From positions 1 to 64,000 of the forward strand of contig JACRBN010000005.1 of NCBI GenBank assembly GCA_016213105.1: a stretch of 64,000 bases of DNA, in the 5' to 3' direction. Positions 7,577 through 15,539 of the stretch are shown here, one piece after another. Within the stretch, counting starts at the first letter, position 1, and the number at the start of each line of letters is the position of its first letter. Made by a program: the position numbers and the translations under genes. Source of the stretch: Chloroflexota bacterium (GTDB lineage Bacteria > Chloroflexota > Anaerolineae > Anaerolineales > Villigracilaceae). The notes beneath the pieces are model-generated. The model made no database searches. It was not told the DNA's origin and worked only from the letters and a program-made list of their open reading frames with translations.

Positions 7577-9256
7577 TCAGGGAGCTTCATACAATTGAAC
7601 CTGCCCGCCATAAAAATCGCGCGTGCGGATTAATTTCATCTGTGATGCGAGCGTGCGCGGGATCAATCCCATTGGATCCGTGTAGTCGTTATGACTGTAC
7701 ACCAGCCAGACTCTGGCATGCCCGCGCAGCAATGCGATCAACCTGGGGATATCGTTCTCCGTCATCCTGGGTTCCAGGACGCCGTCGTCGAACAAGTCCA
7801 GAGGCAGCCCTTGTTTCACCACCTGGATGGAATACAGGTCTTCATAGGTCCTAAAATAATAGTCGAACGGAATGACCACAAAGTTGGAGTTGAAAAGAAC
7901 CAGATCATCCTTTTGAGCGTAATTCGCGACATAACCGGCGGCCGTGCTCCAATCCTCCTTTTGCACGAAACGAAAATAATCGCTGTCTGAAAAAATGTAG
8001 TTCATCCCCAGGATTCCCAGCGCCGCGATCATCAGAAAGCGAAATCTTAATTGAGCGATGCCAGCCGCCAGCACCAGGAGCAATGGGATTGTTGTCCAGA
8101 TCAGGGTTTTATCGAAAAAAATGGGACGGCGGATGCTCACGATCAGCTCCCCCAGGAAGGGGACCGCAAACAGAGCCGCCAGAAATAAGATTACCGAAAG
8201 CTTTTTGCGGAAATACACCAGCCCGAGACAAAGCACCGCGCACAGGATCCACGTCATGATCTGGCTGGCTTGAGTTGGCGCAGATGCATTTAATAAGGCC
8301 CGCAGCGTCCAGGTAACCGCGTCCCAGTCTGGTTTCGGAAGCCAAAACTCCCGGTCGACGCGGGCGGCCTGTCTGATAAAAACCAACAGCCAGGGACTCC
8401 ATAACAGGAAGATGCCAACCTGGGACTTTATCCAGTTTCCAAAAGAGGGAGCTTGAAAAGCGGGTATCGATTCCGATTTCCTGATCCTTTGAGAAAGCAT
8501 CAAACCCAGAACGTAGAGATTGGCGGCTACAGGGAAAAAGACCGCCGTATTGTGGGTAAGCAGGGTCGCAGCCGAAAATACGATAAATGCAACCCAGGCC
8601 AGGTCGGTCTCGATGGTCTGGATGGGCGGCCAACGATGGCGGGATATCCAGGCTCTCCAGCCGCTTTGGTTGCGGGGGGCAACGTGATAGAGGAGATCCC
8701 CTTCGATGTCTGGTTCGAGCGGCCCAGGCGTGCGCCAGGATTGCAGATATTCCCGAAATTGGCTGCCAATCGGCCTGACGGAGCGCGGATCGGTCAGCAG
8801 TCTGACCAACGCATAGATCGCCACGGCTGCATTGAAGGTCAGGAGGGTGTACATGCGCGTTTCCTGGGCGAAGTAGACGTTGAACAGTGAAAAAGCCAGG
8901 AACACGGCCGCCGCCAATCCCACCACCGCGCCAGAGATGCGTTTGCCGATCAGGTACATGACCGGGATGGTGGCGGTGCCGAATAACGCGGAAAGCAGGC
9001 GGACATAATAGGGTGAATCCCCGTAGTGCCTTATCCAGTAATGGAGCAGAAGATAATAAAGGGGAGGATGTTGGTCGATCCTGACGATCCATTGCAGCAT
9101 GTCAGGGACGCTTTGGTTTGCCATCCACACGCTGAACGCTTCATCCAGCCACATGCCTTTGGCGTCGAGCAGTAAAACCCGCAGAAAACCGCCCGCCAGG
9201 GCGATGACGATCACCAACCAGGGCGCCCAATCTTCAATATCGATTTCTTCGCTCAT
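7577..9256 (-). CDS. GT39/ArnT-like membrane glycosyltransferase
   Basis: A 559-residue polytopic membrane protein of the GT-C class (family 39, PMT_2). The first periplasmic loop begins straight after TM1 with GMWLDEAFSVWMANQ, where the acidic pair (DE) is the catalytic region of these enzymes. HPPLYYLLLHYWIRHYG follows, the usual H-P-P-L-Y motif. About ten more hydrophobic segments follow, and a soluble C-terminal stretch of about 120 residues. These enzymes transfer a sugar from a polyprenyl-phosphate donor to an extracytoplasmic acceptor. The GT2 enzyme at 3639-4568 would make such a donor, but the pairing is inference. The start is preceded by GAGAAG. It is convergent with nothing and stands alone. 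Confidence 0.86.
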   Translation of the reverse strand: MSEEIDIEDWAPWLVIVIALAGGFLRVLLLDAKGMWLDEAFSVWMANQSVPDMLQWIVRIDQHPPLYYLLLHYWIRHYGDSPYYVRLLSALFGTATIPVMYLIGKRISGAVVGLAAAVFLAFSLFNVYFAQETRMYTLLTFNAAVAIYALVRLLTDPRSVRPIGSQFREYLQSWRTPGPLEPDIEGDLLYHVAPRNQSGWRAWISRHRWPPIQTIETDLAWVAFIVFSAATLLTHNTAVFFPVAANLYVLGLMLSQRIRKSESIPAFQAPSFGNWIKSQVGIFLLWSPWLLVFIRQAARVDREFWLPKPDWDAVTWTLRALLNASAPTQASQIMTWILCAVLCLGLVYFRKKLSVILFLAALFAVPFLGELIVSIRRPIFFDKTLIWTTIPLLLVLAAGIAQLRFRFLMIAALGILGMNYIFSDSDYFRFVQKEDWSTAAGYVANYAQKDDLVLFNSNFVVIPFDYYFRTYEDLYSIQVVKQGLPLDLFDDGVLEPRMTENDIPRLIALLRGHARVWLVYSHNDYTDPMGLIPRTLASQMKLIRTRDFYGGQVQLYEAP

Positions 9257-9510
9257 TGTCTTCTCGAATCCTGCAGTGCGATTTGCGATTTGAACAGTTT
9301 TTCAAGGATTGAAAGTCCATCCTCCGTAGGTGGTGGCAAATCGGCCTTTTTGGAATTCATCCTCAGACGGAGATTATACTCATTTGCGGGAAATGGAACC
9401 TGGTATTTTGTGGGATTTTATGGAACTGGGAACCCAATATACCCAGGGAGGGAAACGCCGACTGATCATTGATTACCCGCTTCCGGGAAGGAACTCTGTC
9501 AATAGCCGGA

Positions 9511-9879
9511 CTAAAATAAGAACGCTGCAATCGCAGAGATCAGTATTAGCAGTATCCCACTCAGCACGCCAAGCAGTACCAGATGCAGCGGACTGTTTTC
9601 GTTAACGATATGATTTATCCGTTGGCTGCTGCTCATTTCACGAAAACTTTCCGCATTGAGCAATTGATATTCATTCCAATCCTGACTTGCAGCATAGCGG
9701 GACGACGTTCCGGCGATGATCAATAAGCATCCAGCCACGAAAAACGCATTGCTATATGCAATCGGCGAATTCCACTCTTTGACATAGCCAATAATGCCGA
9801 TTACGACTCCAATAATCGTGGTGATCGCAAAGGATTTCGCGCACAATTTGGTGATTTCCTTGATGACCGGGCTTTTCAT
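9511..9879 (-). CDS. Small membrane protein of unknown function
   Basis: About 122 residues with two or three hydrophobic segments (near residues 15-35, 45-62 and 100-120) separated by a polar stretch containing RYAASQDWNEYQLLNAE. ATG at 9879 is chosen because AAAGGAG precedes it by about 14 bases; a GTG at 9975 extends the frame but has no ribosome site. It lies just beyond the distal end of the cassette array, on the same strand as the cassettes, but has no attC-like palindrome after it, so it is either chromosomal or a cassette that lost its site. I do not recognise the family. The 254 bases between it and the GT39 gene contain no gene. Confidence 0.6.
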   Translation of the reverse strand: MKSPVIKEITKLCAKSFAITTIIGVVIGIIGYVKEWNSPIAYSNAFFVAGCLLIIAGTSSRYAASQDWNEYQLLNAESFREMSSSQRINHIVNENSPLHLVLLGVLSGILLILISAIAAFLF

Positions 9880-10056
9880 GTAGGCTTTCTTAGCTCCTTT
9901 CGAACGAATTTCAGACAGCTTCAACGAGACTGTCGAAAAACTCCTGGTTCGAAAAAAGTTCAAAAAAACTCCCACAACAGGCTAAAAAACAGCCAAAATA
10001 TTGCCAAAATGTTGTGCGGAACACAAAAAAACAGCTGCTTTTCAGCGTTTCTCTCC

Positions 10057-10085
10057 CACTTTTCAAAAATAATTTTTGAAAAGTG
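10057..10085. repeat. Perfect 13-base inverted repeat at the array end
   Basis: CACTTTTCAAAAA (10057-10069) and TTTTTGAAAAGTG (10073-10085) flank TAA. It could terminate transcription leaving the cassette array, though it is symmetrical. It lies 16 bases beyond the R' core of the last attC site. Confidence 0.6.
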
Positions 10086-10100
10086 ACTTATTCGACAGTT

Positions 10101-10228
10101 TCAACGGTTTGCGTTACCCGCAAGTGGGCGGGCGACGGAACGCCGTCCGACTGGGAAAATGCTGAGGCGTAGAAAAAGGCTTGGAATCGCGCCAGACTCC
10201 CCAGCGTCGGGTGCACGCTTTGTTGGGC
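10101..10228 (-). repeat. attC site 1 (distal end of the array)
   Basis: R'' GCCCAAC lies at 10222-10228 and L'' GCGTGCAC at 10211-10218. L' GTAACGC and a core GTTGA (10105-10101) lie at the other end. The R' core reads GTTGAAA rather than GTTGGGC, as expected where the last cassette meets foreign sequence. The middle is nearly the same as in sites 3 and 6. Confidence 0.78.
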
Positions 10229-10332
10229 AACCTGCCTACCAGAACGATGGCAGAAAAAAGACACCACCGCAAACACGACAAGATTTTACACGCAACTTTG
10301 GTTTTTGACTAAAACCAGAGGAGACCAATTGG

Positions 10333-10695
10333 CTATGGACTAACCCCAAAATAATCTCTAGGACAAAATCCTTCTTCACCAACTTCACTGCCAAAACTTG
10401 GGAGACAAGCAGCAAGAGTTTCACCAATACCCTCAACAGCCCAAAAAGTTCCAATCCCAATCGCGTAGCATGTTAAGTCGTTATACCCATCATTAAAAAC
10501 TACCCACGACTTAAAGACCAATTGAATGGTGCGCTCGTATTTCCAGATTGCATAACCTTTTCTAGTCGCTACCACTTTACGACATTCGCCATATGCAGAA
10601 TATTGATTAGTCTTTACTAATCCAAAAAATATTGTTGTTATGATAATAACTGCAAGAAAAAGTAGTGGTATTTTAATTATCCATTTTCGTGACAT
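10333..10695 (-). CDS. Cassette gene: membrane-anchored protein, 120 residues, unknown
   Basis: The N-terminus KWIIKIPLLFLAVIIITTIFF forms one membrane anchor or signal anchor, followed by about 95 extracytoplasmic residues with four cysteines (GECRKVV, LTCYAIG, LAACLPS, EGFCPRD), which could form disulfides. I do not recognise the family. It is the only gene of the distal cassette; attC site 1 begins about 105 bases after its stop. Ribosome-site sequence is weak (gagataaagtaa before the ATG). The AT-rich composition differs from the chromosomal genes outside the array. Confidence 0.65.
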   Translation of the reverse strand: MSRKWIIKIPLLFLAVIIITTIFFGLVKTNQYSAYGECRKVVATRKGYAIWKYERTIQLVFKSWVVFNDGYNDLTCYAIGIGTFWAVEGIGETLAACLPSFGSEVGEEGFCPRDYFGVSP

Positions 10696-10833
10696 TTACT
10701 TTATCTCATAGTATGGAGTAGTTTAAGTATATGCGTAGAGAGTTTCAATTGGAAAGTCATTTAATTTTTAGAATTCAAAGTTGAGCAAAAGGCAAAGTGT
10801 TTGATTAAAAGGATTTTGGTTTTGCTCTGGGTT

Positions 10834-10961
10834 GCCCAACGGTTTGCGTTATTGGCGGGTGGGACGCGCTGATTCGCTCGACAGGCAGAAAAAACTTGAA
10901 GCGAGAAAAATGCTCGAAAAGCCGCACCGTACCCACCCGTCCAGTGCACGCTTTGTTGGGC
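10834..10961 (-). repeat. attC site 2
   Basis: R'' GCCCAAC (10955-10961) and R' GTTGGGC (10834-10840) on the minus strand are exact inverses, with L'' GCGTGCAC and L' ATAACGC inside. The middle loop diverges from sites 1, 3 and 6, as expected for variable terminal structure. It ends five bases from the stop of the WD40-like gene. Confidence 0.82.
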
Positions 10962-10965
10962 AGTT

Positions 10966-12129
10966 TTATGGAAAGTTCAAATTATTCCATATTGCTACCA
11001 GCCCTGGTCGTTCAGAGCCTCCGCCTGCTGCTAATTGTTTACCATCAGGACTAAACTCTAAGACTTCTGCCGAAAAGCCAGATAACAAATACCAAAACTG
11101 TCCTTTATTTGTATATATGGTTGTGTAACCCCTGTTACCTATTGCAGCATATTTTCCACTTGGGTGATAAGCGATTAATTCTCCACTATATAAACCTAAG
11201 TTTTTTGAACCTATGAAATTGAATAGTTCTGTGGCACTATCAGAATGCACAATATTGACACCCCCACCTATAGGCGTAAATGTATTTCCATCTGGACTAA
11301 AAGAAAAGCCAAAAAAATCTCCTGTAAATGTCTTTGTAAGTTTCCAAGTATTTGTGTCCCATCTCAGAAATTTTGGTTCTTTGGTATTTTCTACGATAGA
11401 GTACCTTGTAAAAAGTAGGTTTTTAGCAGGATTAAAGAACAAGCCTGAAGTCAAAAAATTAGTATCGCTCGTAAATAACACTTTAATTTGATTCCCACTT
11501 GCAAAATCCCATAAAGTTATTTGCTTACCGCTATTCAATATAAATGTCTTTCCATCAGGAGCAAAAATTCCTTCGCCGCGATAAACTATATGAGTATTTC
11601 CCCTAACAATAATAGGGGGTTTTTCAACTTTGATAGTTGAAATTGTTTCACCCGTTTCTAAATTGATAAAACGAACTGATGCACTGTCCCCAATGCCCGC
11701 AGAAATGGCTGCCAGAGTTTTTTTATCGGGACTTACTGTAACAGATGTGACCCACAAATTTACGGGGTGTATAGTTGCTTTTTGGCTTTGTGTATCATAA
11801 TAAACCAGATAGTTTTGTTGGGATGCGATAATTAATGTTTTCCCGTCTCCTGACCAAGCGAGAGAATTCACATGGTCTACAAAACCTTCAAGATAAGTAA
11901 AATATGTCCCTCCTTCCCCTTTGAGACTTACTTTTATTTCGGGATATTCTGCGGTTGGAGTTGCAGTAGGAATTATTGTGGATACAGGTATGACGGTTAA
12001 AGTTGCAAGAGCAGTTGCTGTTGCAATTATCGGTTTATATGTTGTAGGCGTTGACACAGGCATTGATTGGGAAGTAATACACCCTGTAAGTAGGAAGCCT
12101 AGTAGAAACAGTTTGAATGTTAGTCGCAT
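10966..12129 (-). CDS. Cassette gene: WD40-like repeat lipoprotein
   Basis: A 387-residue exported lipoprotein. The N-terminus has a short charged head, a hydrophobic run and the lipobox LLTGC (Cys at about 17), followed by a Pro/Thr/Ala-rich linker (about 20-60). The rest is a beta-propeller with recurring SPDGK-type turns (SGDGKTLIIAS, SPDKKTLAAIS, APDGKTFILNS, SPDGNTFTPIG, SPDGKQLAAGG). Such proteins usually act as surface scaffolds; the partner is unknown. It fills the largest cassette. Its stop lies five bases before attC site 2, a very tight gene/attC fit. The coding bases are much more AT-rich than the chromosomal TolB-like propeller gene at 23217. Confidence 0.8.
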   Translation of the reverse strand: MRLTFKLFLLGFLLTGCITSQSMPVSTPTTYKPIIATATALATLTVIPVSTIIPTATPTAEYPEIKVSLKGEGGTYFTYLEGFVDHVNSLAWSGDGKTLIIASQQNYLVYYDTQSQKATIHPVNLWVTSVTVSPDKKTLAAISAGIGDSASVRFINLETGETISTIKVEKPPIIVRGNTHIVYRGEGIFAPDGKTFILNSGKQITLWDFASGNQIKVLFTSDTNFLTSGLFFNPAKNLLFTRYSIVENTKEPKFLRWDTNTWKLTKTFTGDFFGFSFSPDGNTFTPIGGGVNIVHSDSATELFNFIGSKNLGLYSGELIAYHPSGKYAAIGNRGYTTIYTNKGQFWYLLSGFSAEVLEFSPDGKQLAAGGGSERPGLVAIWNNLNFP

Positions 12130-12180
12130 ATTACATCATTGCCTTTGTTTTTAATAACCGATTATTGATTGCAAAGAACT

Positions 12181-12310
12181 GCCCAGCGGTTTGCGTTACC
12201 TGCGCTGGGGCGGGGACGGCGAAGCCGTCCAGCCAGAAAAATGAAAAGGCGTAGAAAACTGCTTGAGATTTGCGCAGACTCCCCAGCGTCAGGTGCACGC
12301 TTTGTTGGGC
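12181..12310 (-). repeat. attC site 3, with altered R' core
   Basis: R'' GCCCAAC (12304-12310), L'' GCGTGCAC (12294-12301) and L' GTAACGC are intact. The R' core reads GCTGGGC (12187-12181) instead of GTTGGGC, altering the GTT triplet where integrases cut. The middle strongly resembles sites 1 and 6. Confidence 0.78.
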
Positions 12311-12401
12311 GGCTTTTGATTTGAAGACTCTTTGAATAAAAAACGGAAACCATATTACAGACTCTAATCAGTAGAGTGGCTTGGCATTTTTTATTCTTGA
12401 G

Positions 12402-12746
12402 TTAAGTATTGCAGGCTTCTTCAATTAGTTGCTTAATCTCTAGTTGTTTCAATTCTTCTAGAGTTTTAATATTAATATGTCGCATTTCTTTTCCCGTCCC
12501 CTTTAGAATTTTACTTGGATCTTTAAGTGATGCACCTTTTTCGAAACCTAATGTGACGTGGTTTTTCGTTATATTGAGGTAACAAAAAAGTCTACCGTTG
12601 TTCGAATAGCATGGGCGACTCCATTTAATTTCCTCTACAACCTTATTGCTTTGAGACATTATTATTCTTCTGAGTGTATCAAGAATTACCTTTTTATCAT
12701 CTGGAGCCGAATCAAACCATTCTTGAACATTGTTACTTGTCACCAT
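12402..12746 (-). CDS. Cassette gene: DUF1801-domain protein
   Basis: A 114-residue single-domain DUF1801 protein. VQEWFDSAPDDKKVILDTLR near the N-terminus, VEEIKWSRPCYSNNGRLFCY and HVTLGFEKG match the family pattern (helical start, W-x-x-P-x-Y-like core, then a beta strand with GF). Function is unknown. The start at 12746 is supported by AAAGGAGA upstream; a longer frame to 12791 begins inside attC site 4 and is less likely. It is the sole gene of its cassette, followed by attC site 3 about 90 bases downstream. DUF1801 proteins recur as cassette cargo in my general knowledge of integrons, but this cannot be checked here. Confidence 0.82.
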   Translation of the reverse strand: MVTSNNVQEWFDSAPDDKKVILDTLRRIIMSQSNKVVEEIKWSRPCYSNNGRLFCYLNITKNHVTLGFEKGASLKDPSKILKGTGKEMRHINIKTLEELKQLEIKQLIEEACNT

Positions 12747-12782
12747 ATGGGTCTCCTTTATATTTGCATTACGCGACCTGCC

Positions 12783-12910
12783 GCCCAACATTCGGCTTCA
12801 GCGGCAGCGGCGGGGCGGGCGGCGGAAGAAAGCCAACTAGAGAGATTGCTGGCGAAGCATGCATCCCCTGAGCGGCGGGAGCCGCTGTCCGCTGCAAGCC
12901 GGGGTTAGGC
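12783..12910 (-). repeat. attC site 4, divergent type
   Basis: R'' GCCTAAC (12904-12910) and R' GTTGGGC (12783-12789) on the minus strand frame a palindrome with arms such as CAGCGG..CCGCTG. L''/L' and the loop share no close similarity with sites 1, 3 and 6, so the cassette has a different origin. Confidence 0.72.
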
Positions 12911-13026
12911 AGGTTCTGGTAAGAAGACGATTCGGTATTGGTATGCAATTCATCGGTGGGCGGCCAATCTTGAGTAGTTTGAGCCAAACTGCCAAGGAGC
13001 AACAAAGCGGATCATCATCTTGCTCA

Positions 13027-13725
13027 TTACTCCCTCCAATACACCCTAAACTTCCACCGTATGGTTGTTTTGCTTTCTCGCTTCAAATACTCAATCACTT
13101 TCTTTCCAAAAATAAATCCGTATGTGCTCACAATATGCTCGACTGTCCCATATGCCTGGTTCGAGAAGATATCCTGAAACGCAAATTGGAACTCTTCGAT
13201 GAAAATATGGTCCACCTCGTCATCTACCTTCTCTACACCCTCGATTACGTCATACAGATCACCCCCATACCAACCAGGTGAGATGCCTATATAGATCAGC
13301 GAACCCTTCGCCACGCGCAGACCTTCACGGATAAAATCGCGGTACTGTTTTGGTGGATACAGCGCTAATGTAATGCCAGTGACCAGATCCACTGAGTTGT
13401 CCGCTAGAGGTAGTGTGAGGGCATCGCCACTCAGAAAGGTGACCCGACGTACCCCATCTCCTTGCACCTTTTCCTGTGCTTGTCGCAGCATGGCTGCCTC
13501 GCGCTCAATGCCAATCACCTTCCCCGCATACTGTGCCAGCGCAAGGCTTGAGCTGCCTGTTCCCGCCCCCACATCTGCGATAGACTTGCCGCGCAGGTCG
13601 ATTATGCCTGACAGTTGCTCGTAGACTGTCGGGTGATAGGGCGTGTTCGAAAACGCTTCGTACACTTCCGGGTAATCGCGGTAAAGAATATCCCAACGGT
13701 TCTCAATGGACTCAGGTCGTGACAT
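13027..13725 (-). CDS. Cassette gene: class I SAM-dependent methyltransferase
   Basis: A 232-residue methyltransferase. Motif I is IADVGAGTGSSSLALAQYAG (about residues 50-70), the acidic end of strand 2 is VIGIERE, and the later ALTLPLADNSVDLVTGI is the usual post-motif region of class I enzymes. The substrate is not apparent. AAGGATGAG lies just before the ATG. It occupies its own cassette; attC site 4 lies about 115 bases downstream. The protein is distinct from the two chromosomal methyltransferases at 17072 and 17942. Confidence 0.82.
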   Translation of the reverse strand: MSRPESIENRWDILYRDYPEVYEAFSNTPYHPTVYEQLSGIIDLRGKSIADVGAGTGSSSLALAQYAGKVIGIEREAAMLRQAQEKVQGDGVRRVTFLSGDALTLPLADNSVDLVTGITLALYPPKQYRDFIREGLRVAKGSLIYIGISPGWYGGDLYDVIEGVEKVDDEVDHIFIEEFQFAFQDIFSNQAYGTVEHIVSTYGFIFGKKVIEYLKRESKTTIRWKFRVYWRE

Positions 13726-13766
13726 AACTCATCCTTGGGTAATAATCGAATACCTCTTGGCTAGCT

Positions 13767-13901
13767 GCCTAACGGCAGGCGTTACCGGCAATGGCGGGAC
13801 TTGGCGGACAAACCCACCAGACGCCGAATCCGCCGTTTGGGGCCGCTTCCCTGAAAGTGCGGCCGACGGCCCGCACTTGTCCGGTGCACGCGGTGTTAGC
13901 C
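13767..13901 (-). repeat. attC site 5, divergent type
   Basis: On the minus strand the site runs from GGCTAAC (13895-13901) through CGTGCACC to GGTAACGC and GTTAGGC (13767-13773). A long internal arm (GGCCGTCGGCCGCAC and its partner) gives a larger variable structure than in other sites. The R'' core is GGCTAAC rather than the consensus RYYYAAC. Confidence 0.7.
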
Positions 13902-13932
13902 AGCGGATCGATAAACTACACTTCGCAAATTA

Positions 13933-14613
13933 CTAAATATATTCAACACGCCCATCTTTCTCCAGTTGTAAGAAATCTTTCAACCTGTCGATCGTTCCGT
14001 AGGTCATGGAATTAGTGATCTTCATGTTTAGTGTATCTACGTTTCTGGATAAGACATACACGGTTTTCATATTTTCTATTTTTTCAGGTGACGTTCCCGC
14101 CAGGACATCATTATCACCTGAAGCAGCCACTATTTCACCCAACACAAGCACGCCAGCGTCATCTTGTCCACGGCGATGAGTCTCCTTGTACCAGCACAAC
14201 CTGCACTCAAAATGAGTCTTGCATTCTTCTATGCGCGGCACTTTCACTGCGATGGATGGAATAGCGGTCAACCCAGAAGCAGCAATCTCATCTACTCCGC
14301 GGGGATAATGCTCGACGGTTCTCATGGCTTGGGAAACTTGGTCTTCAGAAGGGATGTTTATAACGAACTCTTTGGTGGTGATGATGTTTTGTATCGTGTG
14401 ATGAGATGCCCAATCGTAAAAGACAAAGAACTGGGCGAACTTATCTCCAAAGGGCAATCCCCAAGTATTTGGCTGAGCATTAGGTATGCCGTGCTCATCA
14501 ACCGTAGTGATAATGTATAGAGGGCATGGAATTAGGATGTTGCTATGAAACCAGCCAACAAAATCGGGAAACCCAATTTCTTCGGGGGGAGTGAGAGGAA
14601 TATCAACTTTCAT
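13933..14613 (-). CDS. Cassette gene: flavin reductase-like (FMN-binding split barrel)
   Basis: A 226-residue protein of the flavin reductase-like/DIM6-NTAB family. Visible features are CPLYIITTVDEHGIPNAQPN near residue 30, the FMN-contacting strands around FVFYDWASHHTIQNI and KEFVINIPSE, and a middle loop with ECKTHFECRLCWYKE. These split-barrel proteins bind FMN and reduce flavins, or act on aromatic or quinone substrates; the true substrate is unknown. ATG at 14613 is chosen (a TTG precedes it directly), with AGGAGT eight bases upstream. attC site 5 begins 32 bases after the stop. Confidence 0.82.
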   Translation of the reverse strand: MKVDIPLTPPEEIGFPDFVGWFHSNILIPCPLYIITTVDEHGIPNAQPNTWGLPFGDKFAQFFVFYDWASHHTIQNIITTKEFVINIPSEDQVSQAMRTVEHYPRGVDEIAASGLTAIPSIAVKVPRIEECKTHFECRLCWYKETHRRGQDDAGVLVLGEIVAASGDNDVLAGTSPEKIENMKTVYVLSRNVDTLNMKITNSMTYGTIDRLKDFLQLEKDGRVEYI

Positions 14614-14681
14614 CAACAGTTACTCCTATTCTGATAGAGTTGTCATAGCTGCTACCGTCTGGTGAAAACTTCGATATCGCT

Positions 14682-14811
14682 GGCTAACGGTTTGCGTTAC
14701 CCGCGCTGGGGCGGGCGGCGGAACGCTGTCCGACTGGAAAAATGCTGAGGCGTAGAAAAATGCTTGGAATCGCGCCAGAATCCCCAACGTCGGGTGCACG
14801 CTTTGTTAGCC
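14682..14811 (-). repeat. attC site 6
   Basis: Minus-strand order: GGCTAAC (14805-14811), AAA, GCGTGCAC, a middle closely similar to sites 1 and 3, GTAACGC, AAACC and GTTAGCC (14682-14688). The core uses TAGC rather than TGGG, so its R' and R'' pair with each other exactly. Confidence 0.8.
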
Positions 14812-14818
14812 TGCGGTT

Positions 14819-15493
14819 TTATGGGGTAAAAGGGTCGAATAGCTCACCAGTTTTTGCGCTTAGATAATAGGATTTGAAACTATCCTTTTCAGGGCAACTT
14901 AAGATGGTAAGCTCCCAAGCAGGATATTCTGTATGGACTTTGTTCAAGGATAATTCGATACTCGCTTTGGGCGAATTAAAACATAAACTGACTTCTTGGT
15001 CTTTGGCAAAAATATCTAGAGCGTCTTGACTATCTATAGACCATTCTCCTTGATAGATCGGTTTTTCTGCTGAACTGCCAATACTTACCGTAATTTCGTC
15101 TGACTGCGGCTCTGTTGTTTGCCCAGGCATCATATCGATTGGACGATTCACTACCTTTCCAGAATTAGTAACTCCAACGAAGAGCATTTCATCACTTGGC
15201 ACATGCGAAGAATGAAATTCAGCACCTATTTTAAATGCAGATGAGTCTATTATCTCTCTGGTGAGATAAAAACTTACGTTTGTAAGATATGCATCATCTT
15301 GCCAATCACGAGCACTGTTTTCCAATAATGTCCAGGTTTCTTTGAGTGAAACAACTTGTCGAACATTGTTTTTTTCGGGCTTGAAGAATACCCAACCTGC
15401 ACCTAAAAGAACCATCAAGCATACTAAAACAACAAGCGTAGTTCTTTTTTGTTGCTTGACGTGAAGTCCATTTGCTATTTTCTTATGTTTCAT
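14819..15493 (-). CDS. Cassette gene: single-pass membrane protein, possible PepSY-like end
   Basis: A 224-residue protein with a basic head (MKHKKIANGLHVKQQKR), one transmembrane anchor (TTLVVLVCLMVLLGAGWVFF, about 18-37) and about 185 extracytoplasmic residues. The C-terminus, with PAWELTILSCPEKD and YYLSAKTGELFDPF, resembles the end of PepSY-type domains (W-x-hydrophobic strand, then A-x-T-G-x). This match is by eye and weak. No ribosome site is clear. It is the first cassette counted from the start of the array. attC site 6 begins seven bases after the stop. Confidence 0.65.
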   Translation of the reverse strand: MKHKKIANGLHVKQQKRTTLVVLVCLMVLLGAGWVFFKPEKNNVRQVVSLKETWTLLENSARDWQDDAYLTNVSFYLTREIIDSSAFKIGAEFHSSHVPSDEMLFVGVTNSGKVVNRPIDMMPGQTTEPQSDEITVSIGSSAEKPIYQGEWSIDSQDALDIFAKDQEVSLCFNSPKASIELSLNKVHTEYPAWELTILSCPEKDSFKSYYLSAKTGELFDPFTP

Positions 15494-15532
15494 TTTTTAT
15501 TTGCGCCTATGAGGGGTGTATTGTTTGTAGCA

Positions 15533-15539
15533 GGCTAAC
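15533..15539 (-). promoter_or_regulatory. Lone integron core site at the array start (attI-like boundary)
   Basis: GTTAGCC on the minus strand, just upstream of the first cassette gene, matches the R' cores of the array, but no attC palindrome extends beyond it. It is the expected look of a cassette/attI junction. No integrase or known attI is recognisable upstream. Confidence 0.5.

Larger units (their letters stand above)
10101..15539 (-). mobile_element. Integron-type cassette array without integrase (CALIN)
   Basis: Six genes on the minus strand are each followed by a 126-135-base imperfect palindrome with attC layout. Read on the minus strand, each site is R'' (GCCCAAC or GCCTAAC type), AAA spacer, L'' (GCGTGCAC), a variable middle, L' (GTAACGC), AAACC spacer, R' (GTTGGGC type). 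The extra base in L'' relative to L' matches the extrahelical base that orients integrase action. The cassettes are visibly more AT-rich than flanking genes and functionally unrelated. A lone core site at 15533-15539 marks the start. No IntI gene adjoins either end. Confidence 0.8.

Noticed and set aside
9290-9605. Plus-strand frames of 60-91 codons between the GT39 gene and the small membrane gene
   Set aside because: No ribosome sites, no hydrophobic or conserved pattern; they overlap the opposite-strand gene at 9511.
12402-12791. DUF1801 cassette gene starting at 12791
   Set aside because: That start lies inside attC site 4; the ATG at 12746 has AAAGGAGA upstream.
10101-15539. CRISPR array from the six repeated segments
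   Set aside because: The repeats are ~130 bases, imperfect palindromes 600-1350 bases apart with genes between them; no 25-40-base repeats with equal spacers are present in the window.
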